Shown: positions 8,929-17,620 of the stretch, piece by piece | Layout of the letters: each line of letters starts with the position of its first letter | Numbering within the stretch: position 1 is the stretch's first letter | Assembly: GCA_900315305.1 (NCBI GenBank) | Contig: OMYS01000004.1 | Location: 62,001 to 126,000, forward strand | Source: an uncultured Eubacteriales bacterium | GTDB lineage: Bacteria; Bacillota; Clostridia; Lachnospirales; Lachnospiraceae | Length of the DNA stretch: 64,000 nt | Direction: 5' to 3' | The notes under the pieces: model-generated | The model's database searches: none | Told to the model about the DNA's origin: nothing | The model's input: only the letters and a program-made list of their open reading frames with translations | Program-made: the position numbers and the translations under genes

Positions 8929-10116
8929 ATGAACCAGAAAGGCAGATTCGGTATCTACGGCGGCCAGTACATCACTGAGACGCTCATGAATGCCCTGGAT
9001 GAGCTCGAGAAGAGCTACAACAAGGCAAAGAATGATCCCGCGTTTGTCGGCGAGCTCAAAAGGCTCCTTGCCGAATACGCGGGGCGTCCGTCTCTTCTCT
9101 ACTATGCAGAGAAGATGTCGAAGGACCTCGGCGGATGCAAGATTTATCTGAAGCGCGAGGACCTGAACCACACAGGCGCGCACAAGATCAACAACGCGCT
9201 GGGTCAGGCGCTGCTTGCAAAATATATGGGCAAGACGAGACTGATCGCGGAGACAGGCGCGGGCCAGCACGGCGTCGCGACGGCGACGGCAGCGGCTCTC
9301 CTCGGTATGGAGTGCGATGTCTACATGGGCAAGCTCGACACAGAGCGCCAGGCGCTCAATGTCTACCGCATGGAGCTTCTCGGCGCGCGCGTCCATCCGG
9401 TCGAGTCAGGTACGGGAACACTGAAGGACGCCGTCAATGAGGCGATGCGCGAGTGGAGCTGCCGTGTGTCTGACACACACTACTGCCTCGGCTCCTGCAT
9501 GGGACCGCATCCGTTCCCGACAATTGTCCGCGACTTCCAGGCAGTCATCTCTGAGGAGGCCCGCGCGCAGATCCTCGAGAAGGAGGGAAAGCTCCCGAAG
9601 GCTGTTCTCGCCTGCGTCGGCGGCGGATCGAACGCAATCGGCTCCTTCTACAACTTCATCAATGACAAGGATGTCCAGCTCATCGGCTGCGAGGCTGCCG
9701 GACGCGGCGTTGATACACCGGAGACGGCGGCGACGATGGCGACAGGCTCCATCGGCATCTTCCACGGCATGAAGTCCATCTTCTGCCAGAACGAGGAGGG
9801 ACAGATCGCGCCTGTCTACTCGATCTCAGCCGGACTTGACTATCCGGGCATCGGACCGGAGCACGCGTATCTCGCGTCTATCGGCCGCGCAAGCTATGTT
9901 CCGATCACAGACGAGGAGGCCGTGTGCGCCTTCGAGTATCTGGCGAAGGAAGAAGGTATTATCTGCGCGATCGAGAGTGCTCACGCGCTCGCTTACGCAA
10001 TCAAGATCGCTCCGACCATGGACAAGGATGATGTGATCATTGTCACCCTGAGCGGACGCGGCGACAAGGACGTAGCGGCCATCGCGCGCTACAGAGGGAG
10101 GGACCTCCATGACTAA
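8929..10116 (+). CDS. trpB: Tryptophan synthase beta chain
   Basis: 395 aa. The PLP-binding lysine is Lys86 in [14 protein letters not shown]; the [20 protein letters not shown] segment and GGGSNAIG phosphate-binding loop are standard for TrpB1. It condenses indole with serine to tryptophan in an alpha2-beta2 complex with TrpA. The ATG at 8929 is chosen because a GAGG site lies 10 bases upstream; an in-frame TTG nine bases earlier is poorly placed. The last eight bases overlap trpA, the usual coupling for equimolar subunits. Confidence 0.96.
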   Translation: MNQKGRFGIYGGQYITETLMNALDELEKSYNKAKNDPAFVGELKRLLAEYAGRPSLLYYAEKMSKDLGGCKIYLKREDLNHTGAHKINNALGQALLAKYMGKTRLIAETGAGQHGVATATAAALLGMECDVYMGKLDTERQALNVYRMELLGARVHPVESGTGTLKDAVNEAMREWSCRVSDTHYCLGSCMGPHPFPTIVRDFQAVISEEARAQILEKEGKLPKAVLACVGGGSNAIGSFYNFINDKDVQLIGCEAAGRGVDTPETAATMATGSIGIFHGMKSIFCQNEEGQIAPVYSISAGLDYPGIGPEHAYLASIGRASYVPITDEEAVCAFEYLAKEEGIICAIESAHALAYAIKIAPTMDKDDVIIVTLSGRGDKDVAAIARYRGRDLHD

Positions 10117-10921
10117 GACACTGAAGGCATTTGAAAATAAAAAAGCATTCATTCCGTTCATCACGGCGGGATATCCGAACGCGGACGCGTCCGTCGAGTA
10201 CATTCTCGCCGCAGCTGACGCAGGCGCGGACCTTATCGAGGTCGGTATCCCGTTCTCGGACCCGACGGCAGAGGGCCCGGTGATCCAGAAGGCCGACATG
10301 GTTGCGCTTCAGAACGGCATGACCGTGAAGGGCGCGTTCGAGGTTGTCGAGAGAGTCCGCAAGGTGAAGCCGGACCTTCCGATCGCATTCATGACCTATA
10401 TCAACCCGGTCTTCAAGTTCCGCGGCGATGCGCCGGAGGGCGTGGAGACGGAGCCGTATGTGCCGTTCTTTGAGCGCTGCAAGGCGGACGGCATTGATGC
10501 GCTGATCCTCGCGGACCTTCCGTTCGAGGAGCAGGAGGAGGTTCTCTCAGTCTCTGACAAATACGGGGTGGACCTCATTTCCATGGTCTCTCCGACATCG
10601 GAGGACAGAATCCGCCGGATCGCAAAGAGCCCGCGCGGCTTCATCTATGTCGTCTCTTCGATGGGCGTCACGGGTGTCCGCTCGAGCTTTGCGTATGACA
10701 CGATCGGAAATATGGTCCGTCTCATCCGCGAGACGAATCCGTCCGTGAAATGCGCGGTCGGCTTCGGCATCTCGACGCCGGAGCAGGCGGAGAAGATGGC
10801 CTCCATCTCCGACGGCGCCATCGTCGGCTCCGCAATCCTCCGTCTGATTGCAGGCGGAGGGACGAAGGAGGACGTCTACAACTACGTAAAGTCTATGAAG
10901 GACGCGGTTGACAGAGCGTGA
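10109..10921 (+). CDS. trpA: Tryptophan synthase alpha chain
   Basis: 270 aa. Catalytic Glu44 and Asp51 are in [17 protein letters not shown]; the [10 protein letters not shown] loop and [10 protein letters not shown] phosphate site follow. It cleaves indole-3-glycerol phosphate and channels indole to TrpB. A 10-15 residue stretch after the YINPVFKF segment ([16 protein letters not shown]) is somewhat longer than in enterobacterial TrpA. The gene ends the operon: a strong terminator begins 22 bases after the stop. Confidence 0.95.
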   Translation: MTKTLKAFENKKAFIPFITAGYPNADASVEYILAAADAGADLIEVGIPFSDPTAEGPVIQKADMVALQNGMTVKGAFEVVERVRKVKPDLPIAFMTYINPVFKFRGDAPEGVETEPYVPFFERCKADGIDALILADLPFEEQEEVLSVSDKYGVDLISMVSPTSEDRIRRIAKSPRGFIYVVSSMGVTGVRSSFAYDTIGNMVRLIRETNPSVKCAVGFGISTPEQAEKMASISDGAIVGSAILRLIAGGGTKEDVYNYVKSMKDAVDRA

Positions 10922-10942
10922 CAGCTGCTTAATACCAGACCA

Positions 10943-10966
10943 GGCCCCCGCAAGGGGGCCTTTTTT
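10943..10966 (+). terminator. Intrinsic terminator of the trp operon
   Basis: GGCCCCC pairs with GGGGGCC around GCAA-type loop bases and is followed by six T residues. It ends the aspS/trp transcript and isolates xpt. Confidence 0.92.
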
Positions 10967-10976
10967 ATGTCCGGAA

Positions 10977-11005
10977 TTGCGGCGGGACCTGGCCGGGAGT
11001 ATGAT
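10977..11005 (+). promoter_or_regulatory. Predicted sigma-A promoter of xpt
   Basis: TTGCGG and TATGAT are separated by 17 bases, just downstream of the trp terminator and 38 bases before the xpt start. The purine riboswitch often found before xpt in Firmicutes is not recognisable; the leader is too short to hold one. Confidence 0.55.
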
Positions 11006-11043
11006 AGAGGCAATATATTAGGACTGCGAGGGCATAGTATATC

Positions 11044-11619
11044 ATGGAATTTATGGAACAGCGGATTCTGAGGGACGGACAGGTCCGCCCGGGAAATATC
11101 CTGAAGGTGGACAGCTTTCTCAATCACCAGATCGACTGCAGGCTTCTCGATGAGGCCGGGAAGGCCTTTTATGAAAAGTTCAGGGACAGAGGCATCACGA
11201 AGATTCTGACGGTCGAGGCCTCCGGCATCGCGATCGCCTGTCTCACCGCGCGCTATTTCGATGTGCCGGTCGTATTTGCAAAAAAGTCAAAGAGCCTTAA
11301 TCTCGACGGCGATCTCTACACGTCGGTCGTGCATTCCTTTACGCACAACGTGGACAACACAGTCGTTCTGTCAAAGAAATTTCTGACGGATAAGGACAAG
11401 GTCCTTCTTGTCGATGACTTCCTCGCAAACGGCAAGGCGATGGAGGGCCTCATTGATATCTGCGGTCAGGCGGGCGCGCAGATCGCCGGCATCGGCATTG
11501 CGATCGAGAAGGGCTTCCAGTGCGGCGGACAGCGCCTCCGCGATGCGGGCTACGATGTCTTCAGCCTCGCGATCGTGGACGCAATGACCGATGACGGACA
11601 GATCACGTTCCGGCACTGA
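11044..11619 (+). CDS. xpt: Xanthine phosphoribosyltransferase
   Basis: 191 aa, the usual length. It salvages xanthine to XMP with PRPP. The PRPP-binding signature [18 protein letters not shown] lies near residues 118-135, and the N-terminus ([20 protein letters not shown]) and [19 protein letters not shown] match Xpt of Bacillus. An alternative start nine bases downstream (second Met) is possible. It has its own promoter after the trp terminator; the radical SAM gene begins three bases after its stop, so the two may be co-transcribed. Confidence 0.94.
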   Translation: MEFMEQRILRDGQVRPGNILKVDSFLNHQIDCRLLDEAGKAFYEKFRDRGITKILTVEASGIAIACLTARYFDVPVVFAKKSKSLNLDGDLYTSVVHSFTHNVDNTVVLSKKFLTDKDKVLLVDDFLANGKAMEGLIDICGQAGAQIAGIGIAIEKGFQCGGQRLRDAGYDVFSLAIVDAMTDDGQITFRH

Positions 11620-11622
11620 CCT

Positions 11623-13182
11623 ATGCGAGCGATGAAAAATGAAAATCCCGCCGGCATTCGGAGACGGTCAACTGCCGGGAGTGAGCCGTACCGTTCATTT
11701 CCCTCGTTCTGCAGGGACGTGTACGGGAGACGCCTCTATAGGATCGCGCTCGATGCCGGCATGACCTGCCCGAACCGCGACGGGACGCTCGGGAGAGGCG
11801 GCTGCGCGTTCTGCGCCGGCGGAAGCGGCGACTTTGCGGTCGCCTACAGCGGGCAGCGCATGGACATTTCCGACTTTACGTGGTTCCACGGCAATGCGCG
11901 TCCCGGCGATTTTATCGCCTATTTTCAGGCGTATACGAGCACCTACGCGCCGGTCTCAAGGCTGCGGGACCTCTTTGAGGCGGCCCTCTCGGATCCGATG
12001 TTCGCGGGCATATCGGTCGCGACACGTCCGGACTGCTTGGGACTTGCCGGAGAAACGGGGGCTTCAGGTGCCGGCAGCTCCGGGGCCGTACAGGAAACTT
12101 CAGGTGCCGGCAGCTCCGGAGCCGGACAGGAGACTTCAGGTGCCGGCAGTTCCGGAGCCGGACAGGAAACTTCAGGTGCCGGCAGCTCCGGAGCCGGACA
12201 GGAGACTTCAGGTGCCGGCAGCTCCGGGGCCGTACAGGAAACTTCAGGTGCCGGCAGCTCCGGAGCCGGACAGGAGACTTCAGGTGCCGGCAGCTCCGGG
12301 GCCGTACAGGAAACTTCAGGTGCCGGCGGCCATGGATTCGGACGGGAGACCTCAGGCGGGCGTACGCCGTGGATTTCGGGCAAGCTTCGTCCCGTCTGGC
12401 CCGACGGGGACGTCGTGCAGCTCCTTGCGGAGCTTAAGGAAAGGCATCCGGATAAGTTCATCTGGGTTGAGCTCGGGCTGCAGACGGCAGATGATCAGAC
12501 TGCAGCCTTTGTCCGCAGAGGGTATCCGACGGCCCTCTATGACGCGTGCGCCGCGGAGCTCATCCGTGCCGGCATTCCGGTCATCACCCACGTGATCCTC
12601 GGGCTTCCGGGCGAGAGCGAGGAAGAGATGCTTGAGACCGTGCGCCACGTAAACGGGGTGTACGAGAGGGCGTCGGGAGAGAATGGACACATTTTAAGCG
12701 GCTGCGGGATCAAGCTGCAGCTTCTCCACTATCTGGCGGGGACAGAGCTAGGGAGGCGCTATCTGGTCTTCCATAAAGAATCCGTCCGCAAAGACCTGGC
12801 CGGAGAGCTTAAGGCGCGCAGCCTGGCCCGGGACGGGGAGCCCGTCCGCAAAGACCTGGCCGGAGAGCTTAAGACGTGCAGCCTGAACTGGAACGGGGAG
12901 CCCGGCCTTACTGATGAGCCGCCGGCAGCAGGCCATGCGGCGGGAAATGTCACGGACGGAGACAGGGCGCTCCGCGCTATGACGGAGGAGGAATATGTCC
13001 GAACAGTTGCGGACTGCATTTCCGTTCTTCATCCGGACATCGTTGTTCACCGCCTGACGGGAGACGGAAATTCCAGGATTCTTCTTGCGCCGTTGTGGAG
13101 CCGAAACAAGCGCCATGTCCTAAACAGTATCCGCCATGAGCTCAGCTCACGCGGTATTGTGCAGGGATGCGGCAGATCCTGA
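11623..13182 (+). CDS. TIGR01212-family (YhcC-like) radical SAM protein with large low-complexity inserts
   Basis: 519 aa, while this family is normally about 300-330 aa. The Fe-S motif is Cys49, Cys61 and Cys64 (a spaced CxxxxxxxxxxxCxxC), followed by the family segments FQAYTSTYAPVS, ISVATRPDC, FIWVELGLQTA and ITHVILGLPGE. The RPDCL segment and the WVELGLQ strand, close together in relatives, are here separated by an insert with eight copies of a 12-residue Ser/Gly/Ala unit (residues 147-242). A second insert (residues 388-427) has two copies of a 20-residue unit. The family function is unknown; radical SAM chemistry is expected. The start codon has only a weak ribosome site; Met4 is an alternative. 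Confidence 0.85.
   Translation: MRAMKNENPAGIRRRSTAGSEPYRSFPSFCRDVYGRRLYRIALDAGMTCPNRDGTLGRGGCAFCAGGSGDFAVAYSGQRMDISDFTWFHGNARPGDFIAYFQAYTSTYAPVSRLRDLFEAALSDPMFAGISVATRPDCLGLAGETGASGAGSSGAVQETSGAGSSGAGQETSGAGSSGAGQETSGAGSSGAGQETSGAGSSGAVQETSGAGSSGAGQETSGAGSSGAVQETSGAGGHGFGRETSGGRTPWISGKLRPVWPDGDVVQLLAELKERHPDKFIWVELGLQTADDQTAAFVRRGYPTALYDACAAELIRAGIPVITHVILGLPGESEEEMLETVRHVNGVYERASGENGHILSGCGIKLQLLHYLAGTELGRRYLVFHKESVRKDLAGELKARSLARDGEPVRKDLAGELKTCSLNWNGEPGLTDEPPAAGHAAGNVTDGDRALRAMTEEEYVRTVADCISVLHPDIVVHRLTGDGNSRILLAPLWSRNKRHVLNSIRHELSSRGIVQGCGRS
12061..12360 (+). repeat. In-frame 36-bp tandem repeat (minisatellite) inside the radical SAM gene
   Basis: Eight consecutive 36-bp units from 12061 to 12348, each encoding a variant of TSGAGSSGAGQE, plus a 12-bp partial unit. 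Seven units are almost identical; the eighth has diverged (GGHGFGRE). Two versions alternate irregularly, one ending in GTACAGGAA (Val-Gln-Glu) and one in GGACAGGAG (Gly-Gln-Glu). The length keeps the reading frame. Confidence 0.95.
12784..12903 (+). repeat. Two 60-bp direct repeats inside the radical SAM gene
   Basis: 12784-12843 and 12844-12903 are direct repeats; the first 30 bases (encoding VRKDLAGELK) are identical and the rest has diverged. They encode a charged segment inserted in frame near the C-terminal third of the protein. Confidence 0.92.
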
Positions 13183-13183
13183 C

Positions 13184-13212
13184 TTGAAAAACAAACGTTC
13201 GAATGATATAAT
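13184..13212 (+). promoter_or_regulatory. Strong predicted sigma-A promoter of the topoisomerase genes
   Basis: TTGAAA, a 17-base spacer and a consensus TATAAT. It starts one base after the radical SAM stop codon and faces parE. Confidence 0.82.
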
Positions 13213-13236
13213 GCCTTCGTCGCTTGACGAAGGCAT
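13211..13236 (+). other. Perfect hairpin at the 5' end of the parE transcript
   Basis: ATGCCTTCGTC pairs without mismatch with GACGAAGGCAT around GCTT, beginning at the last bases of the -10 box. The transcript would start within the left arm. It may serve as the terminator of the upstream gene (only a weak ATATTT tail) or as a 5' stem-loop; the sequence does not decide. Confidence 0.6.
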
Positions 13237-13305
13237 ATTTCATGTGTTTAAATAGCGCGTTGTACCTGCAAGACGCACAGAGAATCTTATTTCATGGAGA
13301 ATTCT

Positions 13306-15231
13306 ATGGCAAAAAAGGAAGTATATGATGAGTCCAGCATCCACGTCCTCGAGGGTCTCGAGGCCGTCCGGGTCCGCCCGGGGATGTATATTGGCAGCAC
13401 ATCCCGCAAGGGACTCAATCATCTCATTTACGAAATCGTAGACAATGCGGTCGACGAGCATCTCGCCGGCTACTGCACGCATATCGATGTTACGCTCAAG
13501 GCGGACGGGTCCTGCGAGGTCTCGGACAACGGCCGAGGCGTTCCCGTCGGCATGCATGAGAAGGGCATGCCGGCCGAGCGGCTCGTCTACACGACGCTGC
13601 ACGCGGGCGGAAAATTCGACAACAACGCCTACAAGACGTCCGGCGGCCTCCACGGCGTCGGCTCCTCGGTCGTCAACGCCCTGTCCACAGACATGGACGT
13701 CATCATAAAGCGTGACGGCTATATTCACCACGATCATTTTAAGCGCGGCGTCCCGACGGAAAAGCTGGTGAACGGACTTCTTCCGACACTCGGAAAGACA
13801 AAGGAGACAGGAACGACCGTCCGCTTCACGCCGGACCCGGAGATCTTCGAGGTGACGAAGTTCTCCGCGACGGAGGTGAAGTCGAGGCTTCACGAGACCG
13901 CGTATCTGAACCCGGGCCTCACGATTGTGTTTCGGGACGAGCGGCAGGAGCCCGCGGAGGAAATTACGTACCATGAGCCTGAGGGAATTGTCGGCTTTGT
14001 GCGCGATATCAACCGGAAGGAGGAGACGGTCACGGAGCCGATCCTCATTGAGGGCGAGGACGAGGGCATACAGGTCCAGATCGCGCTCCAGTATGTCAAT
14101 GAGTTCCACGAGACAATCCTCGGCTACTGCAACAATATTTACAACGCGGACGGCGGCACGCACATCACCGGCTTCAAGACGGCATTCACGACCGTCATGA
14201 ACGGCTATGCGCGCGAGCTTGGCATCCTGAAGGAGAAGGACCAGAACTTCACGGGACCGGACATCCGGAACGGCATGACGGCGATCGTCGCGATCAAGCA
14301 CCCGGACCCGCGGTTTGAGGGCCAGACGAAGACGAAGCTCGACAACCCGGATGCGTCGCGCGTTGTCGCGAAGATTGTCTCGGAGGAGGCGCCGCACTAC
14401 TTCGACAGAAATCTCGACGCGCTGAAGGCGATTCTCGAGTGCGCGGAGAAGTCGGCAAAGATCAGAAGATCGGCCGAGAAGGCGAAGAGCAACCTGCTGA
14501 CAAAGCAGAAATTTTCATTTGACACGAATGGGAAGCTCGCGAACTGCATATCGAGGGACGCTTCAAAATGCGAGATCTTCATCGTCGAGGGAGATTCCGC
14601 TGGCGGCTCCGCGAAGACGGCCCGCGACAGAAATTACCAGGCGATTCTGCCGATCCGCGGCAAGATCCTGAACGTCGAGAAGGCGTCGATCGACAAGGTC
14701 CTCGCCAACGCGGAGATCAAGACGATGATCACGGCGTTCGGCTGCGGCTTCTCGGAGGGGTACGGCAACGACTTCGACATCACGAAGCTCCGCTACGACA
14801 AGATCATCATCATGGCGGATGCCGATGTCGACGGCGCGCACATCGGGACGCTCCTGCTCACCCTGTTCTACCGGTACATGCCGGAGCTCATTTATGACGG
14901 GCACGTCTACATCGCGATGCCGCCGCTCTACAAGGTGGTGCCGGCGAAGGGAGAGGGCGAATATCTCTACGACGACAAGGCGCTCGAGCTTTACCGGAAG
15001 AAGCACAAAAATGAAAAATTCACGCTTCAGCGGTACAAGGGTCTCGGCGAGATGGACCCGCAGCAGCTCTGGGAGACGACGCTCGATCCGAAGACGCGGC
15101 GGCTTCGCCGCATCGAGATCGGCAACCCGGGCTTTTCTTCGGACATCACGGAGATTCTGATGGGCACAGATGTACCGCCGCGCAAGGAGTTCATTTACGA
15201 GCACGCAAGAGATGCGGAGCTCGATGTATAA
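13306..15231 (+). CDS. parE: Type II topoisomerase ATPase subunit (ParE/GyrB family)
   Basis: 641 aa. The N-terminal GHKL ATPase has EIVDNAVDE, DNGRGVPVG and YKTSGGLHGVGSSVVNALS; the Toprim domain has EGDSAGGSAKTARDR and DADVDGAHI; the C-terminus has the RYKGLGEMDPQQLWETTLD block. With the next gene it forms a DNA gyrase or topoisomerase IV. The YKTSGGLHG form and the GMHEKG segment resemble ParE, and the locus is not next to dnaA/recF, so I favour the second, ParE-like pair; a gyrase assignment is not excluded. The ATG at 13306 has GGAG seven bases upstream; an in-frame ATG at 13294 overlaps that site. Confidence 0.85.
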   Translation: MAKKEVYDESSIHVLEGLEAVRVRPGMYIGSTSRKGLNHLIYEIVDNAVDEHLAGYCTHIDVTLKADGSCEVSDNGRGVPVGMHEKGMPAERLVYTTLHAGGKFDNNAYKTSGGLHGVGSSVVNALSTDMDVIIKRDGYIHHDHFKRGVPTEKLVNGLLPTLGKTKETGTTVRFTPDPEIFEVTKFSATEVKSRLHETAYLNPGLTIVFRDERQEPAEEITYHEPEGIVGFVRDINRKEETVTEPILIEGEDEGIQVQIALQYVNEFHETILGYCNNIYNADGGTHITGFKTAFTTVMNGYARELGILKEKDQNFTGPDIRNGMTAIVAIKHPDPRFEGQTKTKLDNPDASRVVAKIVSEEAPHYFDRNLDALKAILECAEKSAKIRRSAEKAKSNLLTKQKFSFDTNGKLANCISRDASKCEIFIVEGDSAGGSAKTARDRNYQAILPIRGKILNVEKASIDKVLANAEIKTMITAFGCGFSEGYGNDFDITKLRYDKIIIMADADVDGAHIGTLLLTLFYRYMPELIYDGHVYIAMPPLYKVVPAKGEGEYLYDDKALELYRKKHKNEKFTLQRYKGLGEMDPQQLWETTLDPKTRRLRRIEIGNPGFSSDITEILMGTDVPPRKEFIYEHARDAELDV

Positions 15232-15243
15232 GGGATACGTTCT

Positions 15244-17496
15244 ATGAGTGAAAAGACAGCAAATGAAGAGCGGATCATCCGGACAGATTATTCGGAGATC
15301 ATGCAGAAAAATTATATTGACTACGCGATGTCCGTCATCATAAGCCGCGCGCTCCCGGATGTGCGGGACGGCCTGAAGCCGGTCCAGCGCCGTGTGCTCT
15401 ACGACATGTATGAGCTTCATACGACGTATGACAAGCCCTACAGAAAGAGCGCGAGAATCGTCGGCGACACGATGGGCAAGTACCATCCGCACGGCGACAG
15501 CTCAATCTACGACTCGCTTGTCGTCATGGCGCAGGACTTCAAGAAGGGACAGACCCTGGTCGACGGCCACGGAAACTTCGGCTCCATCGAGGGAGACGGG
15601 GCTGCGGCGATGCGCTACACGGAGGCGAGACTGGAAAAATTCACCCAGGACTGCTTCCTCGCGGACCTCGACCGGAACATCGTGGACTTTGTGCCGAACT
15701 TCGACGAGACGGAGAAGGAGCCGACCGTGCTGCCGGCCCGCGTGCCGAATATTCTGGTCAACGGCTCCGACGGAATTGCGGTCGGAATGGCGACGTCGAT
15801 TCCGCCCCACAATCTCGCGGAGGTCATCAGCGCGGAGGAGGCTCTCATCCGGAACGGAGAGATCAGCGACGAGGAGTTGCTTCGCTTTGTCAAGGGACCT
15901 GATTTCCCGACCGGAGGCATTGTCGTCAACAAGAGCGACCTCGCGGAGATCTATAAGACAGGCAGCGGGAAGATCCGCATCCGGGGAAAGGTGGAGATCG
16001 AGAAGGGAAGAAACGGCAGGACCAATATCGTCGTCACGGAGATCCCCTACACGATGATCGGCTCCGGCATCGGGAAGTTCATGAGCGATGTGGCCGCGCT
16101 GGCCGAGAACAGGACCTGCCCCGAGATCGCGGACATCTCAAACCAGTCGTCGAAGGAGGGCATCCGCATCGTCATCGAGTGCAAGAAGGGCGCCGATGTG
16201 GAGAATATCCGCAACCTGCTCTACAAGAAGACGAAGCTCGAGGACACCTTCGGCGTCAACATGCTCGTCGTATCGGGCGGAAGACCGGAGACCATGTCGC
16301 TCCGCCAGATCCTTGAGGCGTGCGTCGATTTCCAGTTCGAGATCAACGACCGGAAATATCAGGACCTTCTCGCGAAGGAGCTCGAGCGGAAGGAGATCCA
16401 GGAGGGCCTGATCCGTGCCTGCGACGTGATCGACCTCATTATCGAGATCCTGCGCGGATCGAAGAGCCGGAAGCAGGCGATGGACTGCCTCGTCATGGGG
16501 GTGACGACGGGCATCCGCTTCCGCTCGGCGAAGAGCAGGAAGGATGCGATGAACCTCATGTTCACGGAGCGTCAGGCAAATGCAATTCTCGACATGCGTC
16601 TGGTCAAGCTCATCGGTCTTGAGATTGAAGCGCTGAAGCGGGAGTACAACGAGACGCTCGGAAAGATCGGGTTCTACAAGAAGCTTCTCGAGGATCACGA
16701 CGCGATGGCGGAGCAGATCATAAAGGAACTCGAGTCGTTCCGGGCGAAGTATGCGCGCCCGAGAAGAACAGTTCTGACGGACGCGGGCGAGATCGTCATT
16801 GCGGAGAAGGAGCTGAAGGAGGAGAAGGTCATATTCTGTCTCGACCGGTTCGGCTACGCGAAGATCCTCGACGCGCAGACCTATGAGAAGAACAAGGAGA
16901 CCGCGGATGCGGAGAACAGATATATTCTCCCGGTGATGAATACGGACAAGGTCTGCATTTTCACGGACAAGGGGCGCATGCATGCGATCCGCGTGCTCGA
17001 CATCCCGCAGAAGCGTCTGAAGGACAAGGGTGTCCCGATCGACAACCTCTCGAAATTCTCGAATCAGGACGAGGAGATTCTCTGGGTCGGCGCGCTGGCC
17101 GAGATCAGCCGGTCAGATATGCTCTTTGTCACGGCGAACGGGTTTGTGAAGCGCACAAAGGGAACGGAATTCATCGCATCCACCCGGTCGATTCAGTCGA
17201 CAAAGCTCGGCGAGGGAGACAGCCTCGTGCTCGTCGCACCGTCGGACGAGATGGACACGGTCGTTTTAAGAAGCCAGAAGGGGTACTTCATCCGCTTCGC
17301 GCTCTCCGAGGTCTCGGAGCTTAAGAAGACGGCGATCGGTGTCCGCGGCATCGCGCTGGAGGATGGCGACACGGTCGGTGAGGCGTGGCTGCTTGACGGT
17401 CAGACCGATCTTAAGGCCGAGTGGCACGGCTCGAAGGTCTCACTGAACCGGCTGAAAATCGCAAAGCGCGGCGGAAAGGGAACGCTGAGGAGATAA
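15244..17496 (+). CDS. parC: Type II topoisomerase DNA-cleavage subunit (ParC/GyrA family)
   Basis: 750 aa. The winged-helix/tower core contains YHPHGDSSIYDSLV and the active-site Tyr125 in MRYTEARL; it forms the covalent DNA-protein link during strand passage. The C-terminal beta-propeller lacks a GyrA box at its first blade (the QRRGGKG-type motif expected just after the core), but a similar AKRGGKG occurs 10 residues from the C-terminus. Length and this arrangement suggest a clostridial ParC-like subunit rather than classical GyrA. It follows parE by 12 bases. Confidence 0.85.
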   Translation: MSEKTANEERIIRTDYSEIMQKNYIDYAMSVIISRALPDVRDGLKPVQRRVLYDMYELHTTYDKPYRKSARIVGDTMGKYHPHGDSSIYDSLVVMAQDFKKGQTLVDGHGNFGSIEGDGAAAMRYTEARLEKFTQDCFLADLDRNIVDFVPNFDETEKEPTVLPARVPNILVNGSDGIAVGMATSIPPHNLAEVISAEEALIRNGEISDEELLRFVKGPDFPTGGIVVNKSDLAEIYKTGSGKIRIRGKVEIEKGRNGRTNIVVTEIPYTMIGSGIGKFMSDVAALAENRTCPEIADISNQSSKEGIRIVIECKKGADVENIRNLLYKKTKLEDTFGVNMLVVSGGRPETMSLRQILEACVDFQFEINDRKYQDLLAKELERKEIQEGLIRACDVIDLIIEILRGSKSRKQAMDCLVMGVTTGIRFRSAKSRKDAMNLMFTERQANAILDMRLVKLIGLEIEALKREYNETLGKIGFYKKLLEDHDAMAEQIIKELESFRAKYARPRRTVLTDAGEIVIAEKELKEEKVIFCLDRFGYAKILDAQTYEKNKETADAENRYILPVMNTDKVCIFTDKGRMHAIRVLDIPQKRLKDKGVPIDNLSKFSNQDEEILWVGALAEISRSDMLFVTANGFVKRTKGTEFIASTRSIQSTKLGEGDSLVLVAPSDEMDTVVLRSQKGYFIRFALSEVSELKKTAIGVRGIALEDGDTVGEAWLLDGQTDLKAEWHGSKVSLNRLKIAKRGGKGTLRR

Positions 17497-17521
17497 AAAA
17501 CAGGTAAACTGGCATTTTCTC

Positions 17522-17550
17522 TTGCATTCCGGATTTTTCGGTGATATGCT
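17522..17550 (+). promoter_or_regulatory. Predicted promoter of the rimP-nusA-infB operon
   Basis: TTGCAT and TATGCT spaced by 17 bases, about 70 bases upstream of rimP. The -10 has two departures from consensus. Confidence 0.5.
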
Positions 17551-17573
17551 GAATAAGGTACATGAGTTGAGAT

Positions 17574-17601
17574 TTAGGAGCGGGCGTTTGTCCGCTCCTA
17601 A
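17574..17601 (+). other. Leader hairpin before rimP
   Basis: TTAGGAGCGG pairs perfectly with CCGCTCCTAA over 10 bp around an eight-base loop, followed by CCTTTTG. The T run is too short for a confident terminator; an attenuator or mRNA-stability hairpin in the leader of this autoregulated operon is plausible. Confidence 0.5.
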
Positions 17602-17620
17602 CCTTTTGTAAGGAGAGAAT

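Noticed and set aside
10967..11043. Possible purine riboswitch before xpt
   Set aside because: The gap after the promoter is under 40 bases and lacks the conserved three-way-junction strings.
12061..12360. CRISPR-like array
   Set aside because: The repeats are contiguous, without spacers, and in frame within a coding sequence.
13240..14397. 385-codon open frame on the - strand opposite parE
   Set aside because: It overlaps the ATPase domain of a clearly real gene and covers its promoter-proximal region; no independent support.
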